A stretch of 64,000 nt of DNA from JALJPB01 sp034111045 (lineage in GTDB: Bacteria > Pseudomonadota > Gammaproteobacteria > Enterobacterales > Alteromonadaceae): assembly GCA_034111045.1 (NCBI GenBank), contig JAWUYA010000024.1, forward strand, positions 4,363 through 68,362, read 5' to 3'. Positions 38,508-47,588 of this stretch are shown in pieces. The first letter of the stretch is position 1, and every line of letters begins with the position of its first letter. Under the pieces are notes generated by a model, which did no database searches, was not told the DNA's origin, and saw nothing but the letters and a program-made list of their open reading frames with translations. The position numbers and the translations under genes are program-made.

Positions 38508-39593
38508 TTACAGGACAAGTTTTCGTTGCTCAGCTAAGCCCATAGCGAGAATAAATGGTGTCTGTTTTTGTAAAGCAATGAAGTCACTTTTGCTGCTCAT
38601 ATCTAACCACTGCTGGTTAATTAGACTTTGTGCTACACCACCTCCTAAGGTTGAACCTGGGCCTAAAATAATCAACTGATCAGGGGCAAATTCTTTAACG
38701 GCTACCTCAATGGCTTTACTGAAATTATAACGGGTTACCACTTGGGTGCTTAAGGTATAATTATATAAGGCCTTAACATCCGTACTCTGGGGTTGCCAAA
38801 TTTTTCCTAAACCATCAATAAGTGGGATCTGGGGTTGATTAAACAAATCAGTTGATAAAAGTGATTGCGCTTTTATCGCCGTGTCATTTAACAAAGGGGT
38901 GTGAAAAGCCGCATGATTAAACAAGTTCATCGGATATCGGTCTTGCACCACAGGTAATAAAAGCTCCAAAGCCTTTAAGCCCATTTTATTACCACCAAAG
39001 ACAGTATAGCCACCAAGGTTTATCGATATATAAACCGCACACCCTTCTTTTTTGTTGACTTCAATTAACCAACGTTCGATATTTCTAACAACCTCGTGGT
39101 CAATTAACCAATTATCATCAGTGATGGGGTAAATCATTTGTCCACCGACAATACCATCGGTCATCATCGATCCCATAGTGTTGATTAGTTCAATGGCAGC
39201 TTCTGGAGTTAATGCCCCTGCAGCTGCAAGTGCTATATACCAGCCCATTGAGTTACCGGTTATAGCAACAATGTCGTATTTATCTTTATTGATAGCCTGA
39301 AAATCGGCGATGGCGCAACCATAAATCAGCGCAGAAGCATTTTCACCTGCGGTATGTAAACGCATGCTGTATTGCTCCTTGGCATCAAGCTCAGAGATAG
39401 TCAGTTGTCCTTGTTGCTGCCGAAAATTATCGATCACCTGAATCAGTTCGGCTTTGTCGCTGTGCAATCGCTGTAAATAGCCAAGCTCTTCTTTGTTATA
39501 CGTGCCGCGGCCAGGGCAAATAACTACCACTCTTTTTTTTGCTTTGTTAGTTAAATTGCTAGTTAAATTTTTAGTAGAATGTGCAGTCGTCAT
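38508..39593 (-). CDS. Acyl-carrier-protein S-malonyltransferase-like acyltransferase
   Basis: The 361 aa follow the FabD-type fold. The start VVVICPGRGTYNKEELGYL replaces the usual FPGQG. The nucleophile elbow is GNSMG with S115, not GHSLG. The catalytic-His segment is NHAAFHTPLL, and the end LGPGSTLGG matches the GPG near the FabD C-terminus. The altered elbow means the substrate may not be malonyl-CoA. Its start shares one base with the stop of the upstream E1 gene, so the two are coupled. No acyl carrier protein or ketosynthase gene is nearby. Confidence 0.7.
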   Translation of the reverse strand: MTTAHSTKNLTSNLTNKAKKRVVVICPGRGTYNKEELGYLQRLHSDKAELIQVIDNFRQQQGQLTISELDAKEQYSMRLHTAGENASALIYGCAIADFQAINKDKYDIVAITGNSMGWYIALAAAGALTPEAAIELINTMGSMMTDGIVGGQMIYPITDDNWLIDHEVVRNIERWLIEVNKKEGCAVYISINLGGYTVFGGNKMGLKALELLLPVVQDRYPMNLFNHAAFHTPLLNDTAIKAQSLLSTDLFNQPQIPLIDGLGKIWQPQSTDVKALYNYTLSTQVVTRYNFSKAIEVAVKEFAPDQLIILGPGSTLGGGVAQSLINQQWLDMSSKSDFIALQKQTPFILAMGLAEQRKLVL

Positions 39594-41845
39594 TATTTGC
39601 TGCCTTTATTGACTAAGGCTGTTGCTGTATCAACAATTTGTTGTGTTGATGGTAAGACAGAGTATGCCGCAGCACCTAATGGAATAAAGCTGTCTTTGGC
39701 GGTAATACGTTTGGTTTTTATCATTTTTTCATCGCTATTTGTTTGCGCTTCAGCTAGCAAGGTCACTAGTGCTTCACTGATTGAACCTGTTTGCCGACAT
39801 TCATCGACGATCAGAATGTTATCGCACGTTAACGCTTGCTCAATAATGCCTCTTTCATCTAAAGGTGCTAACCAGCGAAGATCAATGACCCGACATTCAA
39901 TCCCTTGCTCAGCAAGAATTTTTTCAGCTTGGCGTGATAAATAATAACCATTACCGTAGGAGATAATACAAAGCGTTTTGCCTTCACCAAAGGTACTAAT
40001 CTTGATGCTAGAGTCAACATTATCTTGAGCTGGAGTCACATAGTTTGATGTCCACATGCCATCGCCTTCATCATGCAGATCTTTGGTCATATAAAGAGCA
40101 ATAGGCTCTAAAAAAATCACTAAACGTTGTTGTTCCCGTGCAAGTTTGACACTGGTTCGCATCATAGCAACTGCATCGGCACCATTAGATGGACATGCCA
40201 TGATAAGACCTGGGATATCACGAAATACGGCAAATGAATTATCGTTATGAAAATGCCCACCAAAGCCTTTTTGATACGCTAATCCGGCAATGCGAATAAC
40301 CATGGCATTGCTAAATTGTCCGTTAGAGAAAAAAGGTAAGGTTGCCGCTTCACCGCGAATTTGGTCTTCAGCATTATGAGCATAAGCTAAAAATTGGATC
40401 TCTGGGATCGGTAAAAAACCATTATGCGCCATACCAATAGCTAAACCTAAAATAGATTGTTCATCAAGTAAGGTATTAATCACTCGATTGGTGCCAAAAC
40501 GCTGGCTTAATTTAGCGGTGACGTTATATACCCCGCCTTTTTTAGCAATATCTTCACCACACATCACCATGTTTTCATTCTCAGCCATTAAATCCATCAA
40601 TGCCCAGTTCAGTAATTTGGCACAATGTTGTTGCTTATTGAGGTTGTGTTTTTCATGGGTAAACAACGCGTTACGTTGCTCTTCATTAACTAACTTATGA
40701 TATTGTCCACTCACTGATTCTGGCAAGACTGGCGGTTTAATGCTCGCCATAACCTCTTCGGCATTTTCAAGTTTAGCTTTAGTGATCACCTGTTGCGCCA
40801 CTTTAGCAATTCGCTGTTCAACCTCTTGATAAATATTAATAATATCATCTTTTGCTAAGAGGTTATTTTCTAGTAAGATGCGTGCACTATGCAGTAATGG
40901 ATCATTAAATTCGGTGGCTTCAATATCTTTCATTTCACGATAAACAAATTCAGCATCTGAGCCTGCATGGCCTAATATTCGAACCGTTCTCATGTGCAAA
41001 AATACCGGCTTACCTTGTTCTCGAGCTATTTTCTCTGCTTGTTTAGCCTTTTGATAAGTATCGAGTAAATTCAAACCATCACAATAAAGGTAACTAAGTC
41101 CGGCACGGTCTTTATAATTAGCGGCAATCCATCCCTCTGGCGTAGCGGTTGAAATGCCAATGCCATTATCTTCACAGACATAAACGATAGGCATAGGGAT
41201 CGATTGATAAGCCGCCCAAGCTGTTGCGTTCAACGCACCTTGCGTGGTTGAATGATTAGAAGATGCATCACCAAAATTACAGACAATTAAGCTGTCTTCT
41301 GGCATGTTTTTCGATAGCTTGTCACTAAGGGCTAATCTTTTTGCCAATGGCACACTAAAAGCTGCCCCCATAGCTTTAGGTAGATGAGAGGCTATAGTAC
41401 TGGTTTGTGGTGGAATATTTAAAGCTTTAGAGCCTAGTACTTTATGACGCCCACCTGAAGTTGGATCATCTTTTGAAGCAGCAAATGACAGCAACATATC
41501 GTAAATAGGCGTTTGACCTGGTACTTGTTTACTGCGTTGGATCATAAAGGCGCCACTACGATAGTGTAAAAAAGACATATCCGTTGGTCTAAAAGCTTTG
41601 GCATAAGCGGCATTACCTTCATGCCCTGAACTACCGATAGTATAAAAGCTTTGCCCTTTCTTCTGCATAATCCGTGATTGTAAATCCAGATGGCGACTGA
41701 TCACTTGTGTTTCAAATAAATCAATCACATCTGTAGCAGATAAACCAACATCCTTTGGTGTTAACTTAATGGTCGATGTTGGTAAAATATTGCTATTAAC
41801 GGCATTGATAAAATTATCTCTTACCAATTGGTTACGATCTGACAT
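39593..41845 (-). CDS. Fused alpha/beta thiamine-diphosphate dehydrogenase E1 component
   Basis: The 750-aa protein joins an E1-alpha-like half (about 1-350) and an E1-beta-like half (about 400-750) of the 2-oxoacid dehydrogenase type. The ThDP-binding motif runs from GDASSNHSTTQGALN to CEDNGIGIST in the first half. The second begins LMAENENMVMCGEDIAKKGG and has DEQSILGLAIGMAHNG. Such fusions act in decarboxylation of a branched-chain or related 2-oxoacid, but no E2 or E3 gene accompanies it here. The coupled acyltransferase downstream suggests a dedicated pathway. Ribosome site GGAG lies 5 bases from the ATG. Confidence 0.8.
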   Translation of the reverse strand: MSDRNQLVRDNFINAVNSNILPTSTIKLTPKDVGLSATDVIDLFETQVISRHLDLQSRIMQKKGQSFYTIGSSGHEGNAAYAKAFRPTDMSFLHYRSGAFMIQRSKQVPGQTPIYDMLLSFAASKDDPTSGGRHKVLGSKALNIPPQTSTIASHLPKAMGAAFSVPLAKRLALSDKLSKNMPEDSLIVCNFGDASSNHSTTQGALNATAWAAYQSIPMPIVYVCEDNGIGISTATPEGWIAANYKDRAGLSYLYCDGLNLLDTYQKAKQAEKIAREQGKPVFLHMRTVRILGHAGSDAEFVYREMKDIEATEFNDPLLHSARILLENNLLAKDDIINIYQEVEQRIAKVAQQVITKAKLENAEEVMASIKPPVLPESVSGQYHKLVNEEQRNALFTHEKHNLNKQQHCAKLLNWALMDLMAENENMVMCGEDIAKKGGVYNVTAKLSQRFGTNRVINTLLDEQSILGLAIGMAHNGFLPIPEIQFLAYAHNAEDQIRGEAATLPFFSNGQFSNAMVIRIAGLAYQKGFGGHFHNDNSFAVFRDIPGLIMACPSNGADAVAMMRTSVKLAREQQRLVIFLEPIALYMTKDLHDEGDGMWTSNYVTPAQDNVDSSIKISTFGEGKTLCIISYGNGYYLSRQAEKILAEQGIECRVIDLRWLAPLDERGIIEQALTCDNILIVDECRQTGSISEALVTLLAEAQTNSDEKMIKTKRITAKDSFIPLGAAAYSVLPSTQQIVDTATALVNKGSK

Positions 41846-41975
41846 GGTGACTCCACAAAGGAAAGGTGTAATTGCAAGGTTATCTTCAAGATTATTTTAT
41901 CTAGGTTACAAGCTGAATTTATAGATTTTAATTTCAAAAACCAGCTAAGTAACTTAGATAAAATGTGATAAATGT

Positions 41976-43160
41976 TTAGTAAAAAGCTTGAATACCTGTT
42001 TGTGCACGGCCTAAAATCAAGGCATGTACATCATGAGTCCCTTCATAAGTATTGACCGCTTCTAAATTCATCACATGACGAATGACATGAAATTCATCAC
42101 TAATTCCATTACCGCCGTGCATATCACGGGCAGTACGCGCTATATCAAGGGCTTTCCCACAAGAATTACGTTTAATTAATGAAATAGCTTCAGGCGCTAA
42201 CGTACCAGCGTCCATTAAACGGCCGACTTGCAAGCAAGCAAATAATCCGGTGGTAATTTCGGTTTGCATATCCGCTAATTTTTTCTGAATAAGTTGGGTA
42301 GCGGCTAGCGGTCTGCCAAATTGCTGACGATCAAGGGTGTATTGACGAGCGGCATGCCAACAAAATTCTGCCGCGCCTAACGCTCCCCAAGCAATACCGT
42401 ATCGTGCCTTATTTAAACAGCCAAATGGCCCTGATAGGCCTTTAACATTTGGCAGCATGTTGTCACTGGGTACAAAAACATTATCCATAACGATTTCGCC
42501 GGTGATTGATGCACGTAATGAAAATTTACCTTCAATTTTTGGCGCACTGAGTCCTTCCATGCCTTGATCAAGAATAAAGCCGCGAATAACCCCATCAAGT
42601 TTGCCCCACACCACAAAAACATCAGCAATAGGAGAATTGGTGATCCACATTTTTGTCCCGGTTAAGCGGTAACCGCCATCCTCAGCTACAGCTTTGGTTA
42701 ACATACTGGCGGGATCTGAACCTGAATTCGGCTCAGTTAAACCAAAACAACCAATATATTCACCCGTTGCTAATTTAGGTAGGTATTTCATTCGTTGTGT
42801 TTCACTGCCATAAGCGTAAATAGGGTGCATCACCAATGATGACTGAACACTCATGGCACTTCGATAACCACTATCAACACGTTCAACTTCACGCGCAACT
42901 AAACCATAAACGACTGAGTTAACACCTGCACAGCCATATTTTTCAGGAATGGTTGCACCTAATAGGCCTAAAGCGCCTAGCTCTTTCATTATCTCTACGT
43001 CAAATTTTTCGTGACGGTTAGCTTCCAATATACGCGGCATTAATTTTTCTTGGCAATATTGATGGGCGCTATCGCGGATCATACGTTCTTCTTCAGTTAA
43101 TAAAGCATCTAGTGATAATGGATCTTGCCAATTAAAAGTAGGACGGTTTGTGTTAGACAT
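41976..43160 (-). CDS. gcdH: Glutaryl-CoA dehydrogenase
   Basis: This FAD acyl-CoA dehydrogenase oxidises and decarboxylates glutaryl-CoA to crotonyl-CoA in lysine and tryptophan breakdown. The start at 43160 has AAGG about 8 bases upstream; an ATG at 43184 is less well placed. The 394-aa protein has GCFGLTEPNSGSDPASM (flavin/substrate motif), KMWITNSPIADVFVVWGK, and NTYEGTHDVHALILGRA with the catalytic glutamate, all typical of GcdH and not of short-chain acyl-CoA dehydrogenases. A LysR gene lies divergently upstream. Confidence 0.93.
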   Translation of the reverse strand: MSNTNRPTFNWQDPLSLDALLTEEERMIRDSAHQYCQEKLMPRILEANRHEKFDVEIMKELGALGLLGATIPEKYGCAGVNSVVYGLVAREVERVDSGYRSAMSVQSSLVMHPIYAYGSETQRMKYLPKLATGEYIGCFGLTEPNSGSDPASMLTKAVAEDGGYRLTGTKMWITNSPIADVFVVWGKLDGVIRGFILDQGMEGLSAPKIEGKFSLRASITGEIVMDNVFVPSDNMLPNVKGLSGPFGCLNKARYGIAWGALGAAEFCWHAARQYTLDRQQFGRPLAATQLIQKKLADMQTEITTGLFACLQVGRLMDAGTLAPEAISLIKRNSCGKALDIARTARDMHGGNGISDEFHVIRHVMNLEAVNTYEGTHDVHALILGRAQTGIQAFY

Positions 43161-43256
43161 ATTCAGACACCTTAATTTTATCAAAGAGGTTTTTACTATG
43201 GATAATATAATATAAAAAACCTAGCCAGAGTTAAAATATCAATTTTCTTTACTTGT

Positions 43257-43273
43257 TATAGCTTTTAACTATA
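43257..43273. promoter_or_regulatory. Candidate LysR-type operator between gcdH and its regulator
   Basis: A perfect TATAG-N7-CTATA inverted repeat contains the T-N11-A core of LysR-type boxes (T43259, A43271). It sits in the short divergent promoter region of gcdH and the LysR gene, 48 bases before the GTG start. Confidence 0.5.
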
Positions 43274-43320
43274 GCTAATATTATACTGTTATTCTCATTG
43301 TACTTAAAGCATGATTAAAC

Positions 43321-44148
43321 GTGGATTTACGTAGTCTAAAATACTTTGTTGCTGTTTACGAACAACAAAGTTTCAGTAGTGCAGCAAAGCTCTGTTTTAT
43401 CGCTCAACCCTCAATTTCTTCGGCAATATCTCAGCTTGAACAAAGGTTAAATACGCAACTATTTATTCGTCATGCTAAAGGTGTAAAACCGAGTAATACC
43501 GGTCAGCGTTTATATCCTTTAGCTAAAAAGTTACTGGGTCAAGCAGAAGCAATAAAAACGTTATTTACTGATAAAAGTCTTAAACAACCTTTTTATTTAG
43601 GTGTAACCAAAGGGCTAGGTGTGGAACGAATGAGTGCCTTGTTAAAAGACTTTACTGCCTCACAAGAACACATGGAACTGACATTAGTGTCACCTAATGA
43701 AACGTGTGACGCTCGAATTATTATTAAAGAAGAGCTCGATGAAAATGAACATTTTATCTCTCTATGGCAAGAAAATTACCAACTTGCCCTGCCCTATAAT
43801 CATGTGCTGTCTTTAAAAGAAAATATTACTTTGGCCGACCTTGATGGCTTACCTTTTATTCACCGGAACCCTTGCACCGCTTGGAATAGCTTAACTGACA
43901 CCTTGACCCTTGCCGGTTTCACTGTTGATATAAGAGCAAAAATACAAACCATAGATTATGCCCTTGGCCTTGTTCACGCTGGCTTAGGCTGTGCTCTTGT
44001 GCCAGCTCACCCGGAAGTGTTAAATAAATCAGAAATCGTTTTTCGTGAAATTGAAGGATTAAAATTAATACGTGAAATTGTTTTTGCTTATCAGCAATCA
44101 TCTAGCGTTATTACAAAATTAAAATCTTTAGTGCTCAATCACAGGTAA
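43321..44148 (+). CDS. LysR-family transcriptional regulator (likely of gcdH)
   Basis: The GTG at 43321 gives MDLRSLKYFVAVYEQQSF, the standard LysR opening. The HTH helix is SAAKLCFIAQPSISSAISQLEQRL (split over about residues 20-43). The effector domain (about 90-270) contains LPFIHRNPC and GLVHAGLGCALVPAH. At 275 aa it is about 20-30 residues shorter than usual. The divergent position next to gcdH suggests it controls it, as with GcdR of Pseudomonas. This is inferred from position. Confidence 0.85.
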   Translation: MDLRSLKYFVAVYEQQSFSSAAKLCFIAQPSISSAISQLEQRLNTQLFIRHAKGVKPSNTGQRLYPLAKKLLGQAEAIKTLFTDKSLKQPFYLGVTKGLGVERMSALLKDFTASQEHMELTLVSPNETCDARIIIKEELDENEHFISLWQENYQLALPYNHVLSLKENITLADLDGLPFIHRNPCTAWNSLTDTLTLAGFTVDIRAKIQTIDYALGLVHAGLGCALVPAHPEVLNKSEIVFREIEGLKLIREIVFAYQQSSSVITKLKSLVLNHR

Positions 44149-44297
44149 TAGCCATATATCATCAGCGCCTGCTGATCTTTGAGATGCTTATCTAAACATT
44201 AAAATAAGTGTTTGAATACTCGCCATGGTTTACCTTGACTATTGAGAAATCTCACTTCACTATCTAAGCATAAAATAGCCTGCTATTAAGACCTACC

Positions 44298-45245
44298 ATG
44301 AATGATCTTTACCCTGAAATAACCCCCTTTAATGATTTTTTACTCAGTGTTGAACACCAACACCAGATTTACGTTGAACAATGCGGTAATCCTGACGGTC
44401 AACCGGTGTTATTTATTCATGGGGGTCCAGGCGGCGGCTGCTCTAAAAATGACCGCCGTTTTTTTGATCCCGATAAATATCATATTATTTTATTTGATCA
44501 ACGAGGTTGTGGTCGCTCCTTACCACATGGCAGTTTAACACATAATGAAACCTCCTTTTTAGTTGACGATATTGAAAAAATTCGTGAAACGCTCAACATC
44601 AAAAACTGGCATGTCTTTGGTGGTTCATGGGGGTCTACCCTTGCATTAGTTTATGCGCAAACACATGCAACTAGAGTCAACAGCCTTGTATTACGGGGGA
44701 TTTTTCTGGCACGCGATATTGATACCCATTGGACATTTTCAGGTGGAGGAGCCACTCGAATATACCCCGATTATTGGCAAGAATATTTATCAGCTCTGCC
44801 GGCTAATCAACAAGACGGTAGTGTGCAAGCCGCCTACAATATCATGATAGGTGAAGATAAAAATCTCGCGATGAAAGTTGCCAAAGCTTGGAGTGTATGG
44901 GAAATTCGCTGCTGTACCCTGTTACCAAACCAAGCATTTGTTGATGCCGCGACCGATGATCAATCTGCATGGACACTTGCTCGCCATGAAGCCCATTATA
45001 TGGTGAATAACTGCTTTTTAGCCGATAATCAAATTCTAGATAATTGTGATAAAATTCAAAATATTCCAACCACTATTGTGCATGGCCGGTATGATATTGT
45101 TTGCCCATTTGATAATGCTTGGTTATTACATCAACAATTGCCTCAGTCGTCATTAATAGTTAGTGACGCTTCAGGGCATGCCTCACTTGAGAAGAATACT
45201 AAGCACCATTTGATAGCCGCTACTCAGAAAATGTTAAGTCTTTAA
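44298..45245 (+). CDS. pip: Prolyl aminopeptidase
   Basis: This S33 alpha/beta hydrolase removes N-terminal proline from peptides in the cytoplasm. The 315 aa contain VLFIHGGPGGGCSKNDRRFFDP (oxyanion region), FDQRGCGRS, the nucleophile elbow GGSWGSTLAL with S110, the acid in HGRYDIVCP and the histidine in DASGHAS. Length matches the proline iminopeptidase subfamily. Confidence 0.92.
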   Translation: MNDLYPEITPFNDFLLSVEHQHQIYVEQCGNPDGQPVLFIHGGPGGGCSKNDRRFFDPDKYHIILFDQRGCGRSLPHGSLTHNETSFLVDDIEKIRETLNIKNWHVFGGSWGSTLALVYAQTHATRVNSLVLRGIFLARDIDTHWTFSGGGATRIYPDYWQEYLSALPANQQDGSVQAAYNIMIGEDKNLAMKVAKAWSVWEIRCCTLLPNQAFVDAATDDQSAWTLARHEAHYMVNNCFLADNQILDNCDKIQNIPTTIVHGRYDIVCPFDNAWLLHQQLPQSSLIVSDASGHASLEKNTKHHLIAATQKMLSL

Positions 45246-45264
45246 TGGCTAGGCTACTTAACGC

Positions 45265-46986
45265 TTAAAACGCTTCAGCGGCTGCAAACGCCATTTTTTC
45301 TTTGGTGAGAGGATGTAAAAATGCCAAATAAGCCGCATGCAAATGCAAGCGCCTGGCTTTATTACCATATAAATCATCACCCACTATCGGCATATTCAAA
45401 CCATCAACATGAGCACAGTGCATCCGCAGTTGGTGAGTTCGACCTGTTTTTGGGTATAAATGTATCCGTGTAAACTTAGCTGTTTGACCTTGGTGTTTGC
45501 TTTGAGTTCTGCCAACAACTTGCCACGATGTTTCAGCATTTTTGCCATAGTCATAACACACAAGCTGTCGTGGTCGATCGTTTAAGTCAACCCGCAGCGG
45601 TAAATTAATGATCCCGGTGTCAGCTTTTAAATCCCCTTCGATTAAGGCAACGTAACGTTTCTCTACCTCCCTAGAAATAAATTGTTGCTGCAGATTTTTA
45701 TGTGCTCTTTTAGTTAAGGCAATCACCATCAATCCCGAAGTCGACATATCTAGACGATGTACAATTAGCGGCCCAGTTGCTTGTGGGAATTGTGCCTTAA
45801 TTCGAGCATAAACACTGTCTTCAATATTTTTACCCGGTACAGATAAAAACTCACTGGGCTTATTAATAATCAACAACGCTAGGTCTTGATAGACAATCTC
45901 TAACGACTTATCTTTCGCCGGATTAATCAATAGTGGATTTTCTTCGATGTCGAGACCAGTGAGCATATGACCTAAAATAGGCTGACATTTACCTTGGCAC
46001 GAGCCATAGAAATTTTTATGTTGGCGTATTTCAGACTTAGGCGCTGCGCCCCACCAAAACTCTGCCATAGCAATAGGTGTTAAGTGATGATTAAAAGCAT
46101 ATTGCAGCAACTTAGGAGCGGCACAGTCGCCAGCGCCTGCCGGCGGTTTTCGTTCAGGGAGCTCATCAAAAATTGCTTTTAAGGTTTTTTCTTCACCCAC
46201 TATATTTAAAAAACGATAGTGATTAAATAACTTTTTCTGCAAGGCATTAGATAACGTTTTTCGTCTTTGTTTTAGTTGGTCAATTTCATCAGTTAACGGT
46301 TTTAACTGCTGCTGAACTGCATCAACTTTTTCCTGCCAATGCAGTTTTAAAGCGATTAGCTGATTTTTTTCTTTAATACTTTCTTTGCTGAGCAAATCGC
46401 TAAGGTGCTGTAAAGTATGTTCATTTGCCATATTATTTTGTACAGCAGTTTTTGCTCCTTCACGTTTAACTTTGCGCTGTTTTCTGCCTTCAATTATAAG
46501 ATCACGATAGGCTGAGATATGCTGCTCTGTGTCATTAACTAACGAGGTAAGTATTTGGCATAATGATGAAATTTCACTCTTGTTTTGCAACGTGTCCAAG
46601 GTGTCATTGAGTTGATTTATTTCACATTGCCCCACCATAAAAAAACTGTCTTTAGCAAACGTATCAAATACTGGTGGCACAAAGGGGTCAATCATACTTT
46701 GATCGGCCAATTTTCCAGAAAATGCTGATAAATAACCGATTTCACCTTCATGATTTTGCACAATCAACACACCAAACATCTTGCCACTTGCTGAAGTGTT
46801 ATTAGCTGTCAAACCAAAATCATGTTGCCAAGCCGTTTGATGTTCAAGATAACTTTGCAACTCTTTAACCGCTAATAGGGATAATGGGTGAGGCTGATAA
46901 TAAAAAGGAAAGGTAAACTTTAGGGGTAAGTCAAACTCTTTTATTGATGCCTCAAAGTGAGTAAAACAGTTATTAGTACTTTGCAT
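45265..46986 (-). CDS. RluA-family pseudouridine synthase with long N-terminal extension
   Basis: The 573-aa protein has a normal RluA catalytic domain only in its C-terminal 210 residues, with HRLDMSTSGLMVIAL (catalytic D413) and HQLRMHCAHVDG. The first 360 residues include a coiled-coil segment (about 190-260, rich in Lys, Gln and Leu) and a region (about 285-345) with two cysteines in GSCQGKC and PPAGAGDCAAPKLL, which recalls a metal or RNA-binding site. Long-form RluA relatives with this layout occur in Shewanella and Vibrio. Substrate RNA site unknown. Confidence 0.85.
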   Translation of the reverse strand: MQSTNNCFTHFEASIKEFDLPLKFTFPFYYQPHPLSLLAVKELQSYLEHQTAWQHDFGLTANNTSASGKMFGVLIVQNHEGEIGYLSAFSGKLADQSMIDPFVPPVFDTFAKDSFFMVGQCEINQLNDTLDTLQNKSEISSLCQILTSLVNDTEQHISAYRDLIIEGRKQRKVKREGAKTAVQNNMANEHTLQHLSDLLSKESIKEKNQLIALKLHWQEKVDAVQQQLKPLTDEIDQLKQRRKTLSNALQKKLFNHYRFLNIVGEEKTLKAIFDELPERKPPAGAGDCAAPKLLQYAFNHHLTPIAMAEFWWGAAPKSEIRQHKNFYGSCQGKCQPILGHMLTGLDIEENPLLINPAKDKSLEIVYQDLALLIINKPSEFLSVPGKNIEDSVYARIKAQFPQATGPLIVHRLDMSTSGLMVIALTKRAHKNLQQQFISREVEKRYVALIEGDLKADTGIINLPLRVDLNDRPRQLVCYDYGKNAETSWQVVGRTQSKHQGQTAKFTRIHLYPKTGRTHQLRMHCAHVDGLNMPIVGDDLYGNKARRLHLHAAYLAFLHPLTKEKMAFAAAEAF

Positions 46987-47075
46987 ATAAATCTTATAAC
47001 TTTTTATATTGACGAGGGTAAGTCTTAATTATTAACAAATAAAGGCTTATATTATAATGGGATACTCATTAGCGG

Positions 47076-47486
47076 TTATTCTGGGTAGGTACTAAAAGTA
47101 TTGGCAACTTTACCTTCATCAAACCAACAAGGACGTTCATCCCAAAATATATTAGCTTGTGGTGTTATTTGTGGATTACCGTCTAGGTACCCCCCAGGAA
47201 CAACTAAAAAGGCACCATCACGGCTTAAATATGGCACTTGCGAGCCACATTCAGTGCAAAAACAATTACTAAAACGTTGCGCATTAGGTAAATCAAAACG
47301 CTTAGTTAATTCTTCCCCTGAATGCCACTTAATACTCTCTGGTGTCGTAAAAATTAATGACGCAAAAGCCGAACCGGTTTTCTTTTGACAGCGGTCACAA
47401 TAACATTGATAAAACCGTTGAAAAGCCCCTGTTATGGTACTGCTGACTTTACCGCATAAACAACTGCCGCTGATTTGATTGTCCAT
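47076..47486 (-). CDS. GFA-family (CENP-V/GFA domain) protein
   Basis: This 136-aa zinc protein has the family's cysteine sets: C9-L-C11 in GSCLCGKV, C28-Y-C30-x2-C33 in CYCDRCQKKTGS, and CFCTECGS. The family is named after glutathione-dependent formaldehyde-activating enzyme, but most members have no tested function. It sits alone between an RluA-type gene and feoB. Confidence 0.88.
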   Translation of the reverse strand: MDNQISGSCLCGKVSSTITGAFQRFYQCYCDRCQKKTGSAFASLIFTTPESIKWHSGEELTKRFDLPNAQRFSNCFCTECGSQVPYLSRDGAFLVVPGGYLDGNPQITPQANIFWDERPCWFDEGKVANTFSTYPE

Positions 47487-47588
47487 TAATATAACTCTAT
47501 TTTTTAGTTTATCGTTTAATAATCATTAAATTAATAAGAAAACAGCTGATTATTGCCTGTTTGAAACTGTGAGCTCCAGCAGTGATGA

